Positions 60,306 through 64,000 of a DNA stretch of 64,000 bases are shown in pieces. The first letter of the stretch is position 1. The number at the start of each line of letters is the position of its first letter. The stretch spans positions 141,499,366 to 141,563,365 of the forward strand of contig NC_090023.1 of the NCBI RefSeq assembly GCF_037176765.1, given 5' to 3'. The notes beneath the pieces were generated by a model. The model did not search any database. It saw only the letters and a program-made list of their open reading frames with translations, and had not been told where the DNA came from. The translations under genes and the position numbers were made by a program. The stretch is from Anolis sagrei. Taxonomy: Eukaryota; Chordata; Lepidosauria; Squamata; Anolidae.

Positions 60306-62240
60306 TCAAATCACCCCTGACAGATGGCCATCCAGCCTCTGCTTAAAAGCTTCCAAAGAGGGAGCCTCCACCACACTCCGGGGCAGAGAGTTCCACTGCT
60401 GAACGGCTCTCACAGTCAGGAAGTTCTTCCTAATGTTCAGATGGAATCTCCTCTCTTGTAGTTTGAAGCCATTGTTCCGCGTCCTAGTCTCCAAGGAAGC
60501 AGAAAACAAGCTTGCTCCCTCCTCCCTGTGGCTTCCTCTCACATATTTATACATGGCTATCATATCTCCTCTCAGCCTTCTCTTCTTCAGGCTGAACATG
60601 CCCAGTTCCCCAAGCCGCTCCTCATAGGGCTTGTTCTCCAGACCCTTGATCATTTTAGTCGCCCTCCTCTGGACACATTCCAGCTTGTCAATATCTCTCT
60701 TGAACTGTGGTGCCCAGAATTGGACACAATATTCCAGATGTGGTCTAACTAAAGCAGAATAGAGGGGTAGCATTACTTCCTTAGATCTAGACACTATGCT
60801 CCTATTGATGCAGGCCAAAATCCCATTGGCTTTTTTTGCCGCCACATCACATTGTTGGCTCATGTTTAACTTGTTGTCCACGAGGACTCCAAGATCTTTT
60901 TCACACGTACTGCTCTCGAGCCAGGCGTCCCCCATTCTGTATCTTTGCATTTCATTTTTTCTGCCAAAGTGGAGTATCTTGCATTTGTCACTGTTGAACT
61001 TCATTTTGTTAGTTTTGGCCCATCTCTCTAATCTGTCAAGATCGTTTTGAATTCTGCTCCTGTCCTCTGGACTATTGGCTATCCCTCCCAATTTGGTGTC
61101 GTCTGCAAACTTGATGATCATGCCTTCTAGCCCTTCATCTAAGTCATTAATAAAGATGTTGAACAGGACCGGGCCCAGGACGGAACCCTGCGGCACTCCG
61201 CTCGTCACTTCTTTCCAAGATGAAGAGGAAGCATTAGTGAGAACTCTCTGTGTTCGTCCACTTAACCAATTACAGATCCACCTCACCGTAGTTTTGCCTA
61301 GCCCACATTGGACTAGTTTCCTTGCCAGAAGGTCATGGGGGACCTTGTCGAAGGCCTTACTGAAATCCAGGTACGCTACATCCACGGCATTCCCCGCATC
61401 TACCCAGCTTGTAACTCTATCGAAGAAAGAGATCAGATTAGTCTGGCATGACTTGTTTTTGATAAATCCATGTTGACTATTAGCGATGACTGCATTTGTT
61501 TCTAAGTGTTTGCAGACCGCTTCCTTAACAATCTTTTCCAAAATCTTGCCCGGTATCGACGTGAGGCTGACCGGACGGTAGTTGTTTGGGTCATCCTTTT
61601 TTCCCTTCTTGAAGATTGGGACCACATTGGCCCTCCTCCAATCTGCTGGAACTTCTCCCGTTCTCCAAGAACTCTCAAAGATGGTTGCCAGTGGTTCCGA
61701 AATGACTTCCGCTAGTTCCTTCAATACTCTGGGGTGTAGTTGATCTGGCCCTGGGGACTTGAACTCATTAAGAGTGGCCAGGTATTCCTGGACGACTTCT
61801 TTCCCAATTTGGGGTTGGATGTCCTCCAATCCCTCATCCACTCCATCTTGCTGAGGTTGAAGACTCTCTTTTTGTGAGAAGACCGAGGCAAAGAAGGCAT
61901 TAAGTAGTTCTGCCTTTTCCCTATCCCCTGTCAGCATTGCCCCATCTTCTCCGCGAAGAGGTCCTATCGCCTCCTTGTTTTTCCTTTTTCTACTGACATA
62001 AGAATAGAAGCCCTTTTTATTGTTTTTAATGTCCCTGGCAAGCCTGAGCTCATTTTGTGCTTTAGCCTTGCGGACCTTTTCCCTACAGGTGTTGGCTAAT
62101 TGTTTGAATTCTTCTTTGGTGATTTCTCCCTTTTTCCACTTCTTGTGCATGTCTCTTTTGTGTCTTAGCACAGTTAGAAGTTCTTTGGACATCCATTCTG
62201 GCTTCTTTGCACTTGTCCTATTTTTTCTCTTTGTTGGCAC
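60306..62240 (-). CDS. CR1 ORF2 reverse transcriptase portion
   Basis: These 644 codons are open. The reverse transcriptase shows SPGPDQLHPRVLKEL, NYRPVSLTSIPGKILEKIV, AYLDFSKAFDKVPHDLL, GVPQGSVLGPVLF and the catalytic FADDTKLGG, then LHFGRK and a C-terminal domain ending EAFKQRLDGHLSGVI. It is in the same frame as the endonuclease upstream. The apparent start (GTG at 62240) is only the first codon after the stop, not a real initiation site. Confidence 0.93.
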   Translation of the reverse strand: MPTKRKNRTSAKKPEWMSKELLTVLRHKRDMHKKWKKGEITKEEFKQLANTCREKVRKAKAQNELRLARDIKNNKKGFYSYVSRKRKNKEAIGPLRGEDGAMLTGDREKAELLNAFFASVFSQKESLQPQQDGVDEGLEDIQPQIGKEVVQEYLATLNEFKSPGPDQLHPRVLKELAEVISEPLATIFESSWRTGEVPADWRRANVVPIFKKGKKDDPNNYRPVSLTSIPGKILEKIVKEAVCKHLETNAVIANSQHGFIKNKSCQTNLISFFDRVTSWVDAGNAVDVAYLDFSKAFDKVPHDLLARKLVQCGLGKTTVRWICNWLSGRTQRVLTNASSSSWKEVTSGVPQGSVLGPVLFNIFINDLDEGLEGMIIKFADDTKLGGIANSPEDRSRIQNDLDRLERWAKTNKMKFNSDKCKILHFGRKNEMQRYRMGDAWLESSTCEKDLGVLVDNKLNMSQQCDVAAKKANGILACINRSIVSRSKEVMLPLYSALVRPHLEYCVQFWAPQFKRDIDKLECVQRRATKMIKGLENKPYEERLGELGMFSLKKRRLRGDMIAMYKYVRGSHREEGASLFSASLETRTRNNGFKLQERRFHLNIRKNFLTVRAVQQWNSLPRSVVEAPSLEAFKQRLDGHLSGVI

Positions 62241-62243
62241 GGT

Positions 62244-63179
62244 TTACAATTGCGTCTTGAGTATTTCACTCTTGAGAAATTCCCATCCATCCGTAACTCC
62301 CTTGTCTTTTAGTATCTGTGTCCACGGAATGCCGCTCAGCGTTTCCTTCATTTTTTGGAAATCAGCTCTCCTAAAGTCCAAAATGCGGGTTTGACTTGTC
62401 TTAGTTTCGGCCTTCCTTTGTACCTCAAATTGCAGGAGCACATGGTCACTTGCCCCTAAGGATCCTACCACTTCGACCGCATCGATCAGGTCCTCCGCAT
62501 TTGTTAGGATGAGATCAAGAGTAGCCAATCCCCTTGTTGCCTCTTCTACCTTCTGGATCATGAAATTGTCTGCAAGGCAAGCGAGGAATTTGTTGGACCT
62601 TGTACTCTTGGCCGAGTTTGTTTTCCAGCAAATATCGGGATAGTTGAAATCGCCCATGACTACTACATCTCTTTTCTGTGCCTGTTTGGTCAACTGTTGG
62701 CAGAAGACTTCATCAAGTTCTTCCTCCTGGCTTGGGGGTCTGTAGTAGACGCCTACAACGACATCTTTTTGAGTCCCAGTTCCCTTGATTCTTATCCAGA
62801 TGATTTCAAGCTGGTTTCCCAGATTGCTGTCTTGAATCTCTTCTGCAGCATAAGAGTTTTTGACATATAAGGCTACTCCGCCTCCTCTCCCCTTTGTTCG
62901 GTTTCTGTGAAAGAGGTTATACCCCTCGATATCTACATTCCAGCGATAGGAGTCATCCCACCAGATTTCAGTGATCCCTATGATATCATATTTGTGGTGT
63001 TGTGCTAAAAGTTGGAGTTCGTCTTGTTTATTTCCCATGCTCTGTGCATTAGTGTAAAGACATGTGAGCCCCTGGGATCTTCCCTTGAGCTGTTTAATTG
63101 GGATTATTGTGCTTTTGGTACTTGGTCCTTGTTGTGTTTGTGCAGCCCTCCGTTTAGCCTTCTGGCGATTCCCAGACAT
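62244..63179 (-). CDS. CR1 ORF2 endonuclease portion
   Basis: There are 311 residues from MSGNRQKAKRRAAQTQQ. The APE-type endonuclease shows CLYTNAQSMGNKQDEL, ITEIWWDDS, GVYYRPPS, GDFNYPDICW and GASDHVLLQFEV, the expected order of N, E, Y, D-N and SDH residues. A TAA stop near 62244-62246 ends the frame, and the same frame continues into the reverse transcriptase three codons later. This single stop divides what would be one ORF2. Confidence 0.9.
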   Translation of the reverse strand: MSGNRQKAKRRAAQTQQGPSTKSTIIPIKQLKGRSQGLTCLYTNAQSMGNKQDELQLLAQHHKYDIIGITEIWWDDSYRWNVDIEGYNLFHRNRTKGRGGGVALYVKNSYAAEEIQDSNLGNQLEIIWIRIKGTGTQKDVVVGVYYRPPSQEEELDEVFCQQLTKQAQKRDVVVMGDFNYPDICWKTNSAKSTRSNKFLACLADNFMIQKVEEATRGLATLDLILTNAEDLIDAVEVVGSLGASDHVLLQFEVQRKAETKTSQTRILDFRRADFQKMKETLSGIPWTQILKDKGVTDGWEFLKSEILKTQL

Positions 63180-63229
63180 TATGGGTAAAGTAGTGTTCGC
63201 AAGGCTGTTGTCCCCCTCCCCCGGTGGAC

Positions 63230-63577
63230 CTAGTTTAAAGTGCGTCTAATGAGGTTTGCAAGTCTGTGAGCAAAAAGGTGTTTTCCTACTTGTGTGAGAT
63301 GCACCCCATCCCTTGCCAGTAGGCCATCCTCCTGGAAAAGCAGGCCATGGTCGAGGAAGCCAAAGCGTTCCTCCTGACACCATTTTCTAAGCCAGTCATT
63401 GACCTGTACTATTTTTCTGGCTCTTGTGGGTCCGTGTCTTACAACAGGGAGGAGGGATGAAAAGACCACCTGTACATTACATTCTTTTAGCTTTGCTCCT
63501 AGAGCTCGAAAATCATTTGTGATCTTTTGAAACGTATGCCTTGCAGTATCATTGGTTCCTACATGATTGTTCTCCAT
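63230..63577 (-). CDS. CR1 ORF1 C-terminal part, SGNH/GDSL-type esterase domain
   Basis: These 115 residues begin ENNHVGTNDTARHTFQKI, which holds the GxND-type block III, and later have DGVHLTQVGKHLFAHRL, the D-x-x-H catalytic block. Some CR1 ORF1 proteins are known to carry such a lipolytic domain, thought to help membrane or RNA handling. The N-terminal part is lost where the element is truncated. Confidence 0.75.
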   Translation of the reverse strand: MENNHVGTNDTARHTFQKITNDFRALGAKLKECNVQVVFSSLLPVVRHGPTRARKIVQVNDWLRKWCQEERFGFLDHGLLFQEDGLLARDGVHLTQVGKHLFAHRLANLIRRTLN

Positions 63578-63769
63578 ATCCTGAAAATATAAATGTATTT
63601 GTCTGGAAGTGCTGTTAACACAGCTTTCTAAAATGAAAACTTAAAAGTCACTAAAGGCATTTTTCCAATATGCAGCTGAACACATTTTGTACATTTGGTT
63701 TTTTTGTGCAGAGGGCAATGTGAGCTTTAATCAGGAATAAAGCTATTGCCTTTTTAAAAAAATGAGAAA

Positions 63770-64000
63770 TGATCCATTTTCCATGCTGAGGAGCTTTCAT
63801 CCAGTCGATGCCCTTAAGGGTGCCTTTATTACCACCTCGCTAAAAGCGATACCTATTTCTGCTTTCGTCATGCTAGGTGGGCAGGCGAGCTGGGGATAAC
63901 AGCGGTTGCTCACCCCAACCCAGGCTCGAACTGGCGACCTTTTGATTGGCAGGATTTTTCTGCAGCACAGTGGTTTAGCCTGCAGTGCTATTCCGGCCCC
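63770..64000 (-). mobile_element. tRNA-derived SINE, third type, cut by the window edge
   Basis: The complement has a head CACTGCAGGCTAAACCACTG, a B-box GGTCGCCAGTTCGAGCC, then ATAGGTATCGCTTTTAGCGA and a tail with GGCATCGACTGGATGAAAGC. It resembles the Sauria body but is clearly a different subfamily. Confidence 0.65.

Larger units (their letters stand above)
60213..63580 (-). mobile_element. CR1 LINE, nearly intact ORF2, 5'-truncated
   Basis: This non-LTR retrotransposon lies in the ERICH6B-like intron, antisense to the gene. From its 5' side: the end of ORF1 with an esterase-like domain, then ORF2 with an apurinic endonuclease (62244-63179) and reverse transcriptase (60306-62240), then the CR1 3' end with repeated TAGAATCA octamer-like units (60215-60240). 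It is the youngest-looking LINE in the window. Confidence 0.95.

Noticed and set aside
1-64000. CRISPR arrays, bacterial operons or a prokaryotic defence island
   Set aside because: The sequence is vertebrate nuclear DNA with spliced genes; no regularly spaced repeats or operon structure occur.

Overview
The window looks like nuclear DNA of a squamate reptile (a lizard, perhaps an iguanian). Split vertebrate genes lie in repeat-dense, AT-rich DNA. The repeats are those expected of squamates: tRNA-derived Sauria-type SINEs ending in ACCTTTACCTTT, BovB, CR1 and L1 LINEs, Penelope-like elements, and hAT-, Tigger- and mariner-like DNA transposons. The species cannot be fixed from the sequence alone.

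Three host genes can be supported. (1) COG3, subunit 3 of the conserved oligomeric Golgi tethering complex, fills 3.9-35.1 kb on the minus strand. I placed 22 exons by hand; every junction has GT/AG ends and the reading phase carries through all 808 codons. The short last exon (about 9 codons by analogy with mammals) was not found. Its promoter is a small CpG island near 35.1-35.2 kb with a composite ETS/CRE site. (2) CBY2 (SPERT/nurit, Chibby family, a spermatid protein) is a single-exon ORF at 39.2-40.1 kb, minus strand. (3) A plus-strand gene begins near 48.7 kb. Six phase-consistent exons (222 codons) run to 60.15 kb and the rest lies beyond the window. It is probably ERICH6B or an ERICH6 relative, judged from a QTEWSY motif and from its head-to-head placement with CBY2.

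All else is introns and intergenic DNA full of repeats. The largest is a 3.4-kb CR1 LINE (60.2-63.6 kb, minus) that keeps the end of an esterase-type ORF1 and an ORF2 broken by one in-frame stop. Several Penelope-like tails, three of them head-to-head, carry a hammerhead-like core. A family of about 310 bp with imperfect inverted ends has four copies here, one of them close to the ERICH6B exon. A SINE sits inside a palindromic MITE and a related MITE 8 kb away shows the empty site. There are short U2 snRNA and 5S-like fragments.

I see no operon, CRISPR array, toxin gene or new enzyme system. The interest lies in the gene order (COG3-CBY2-ERICH6B-like), the promoter motif, ribozyme-like motifs and the history of nested repeats.
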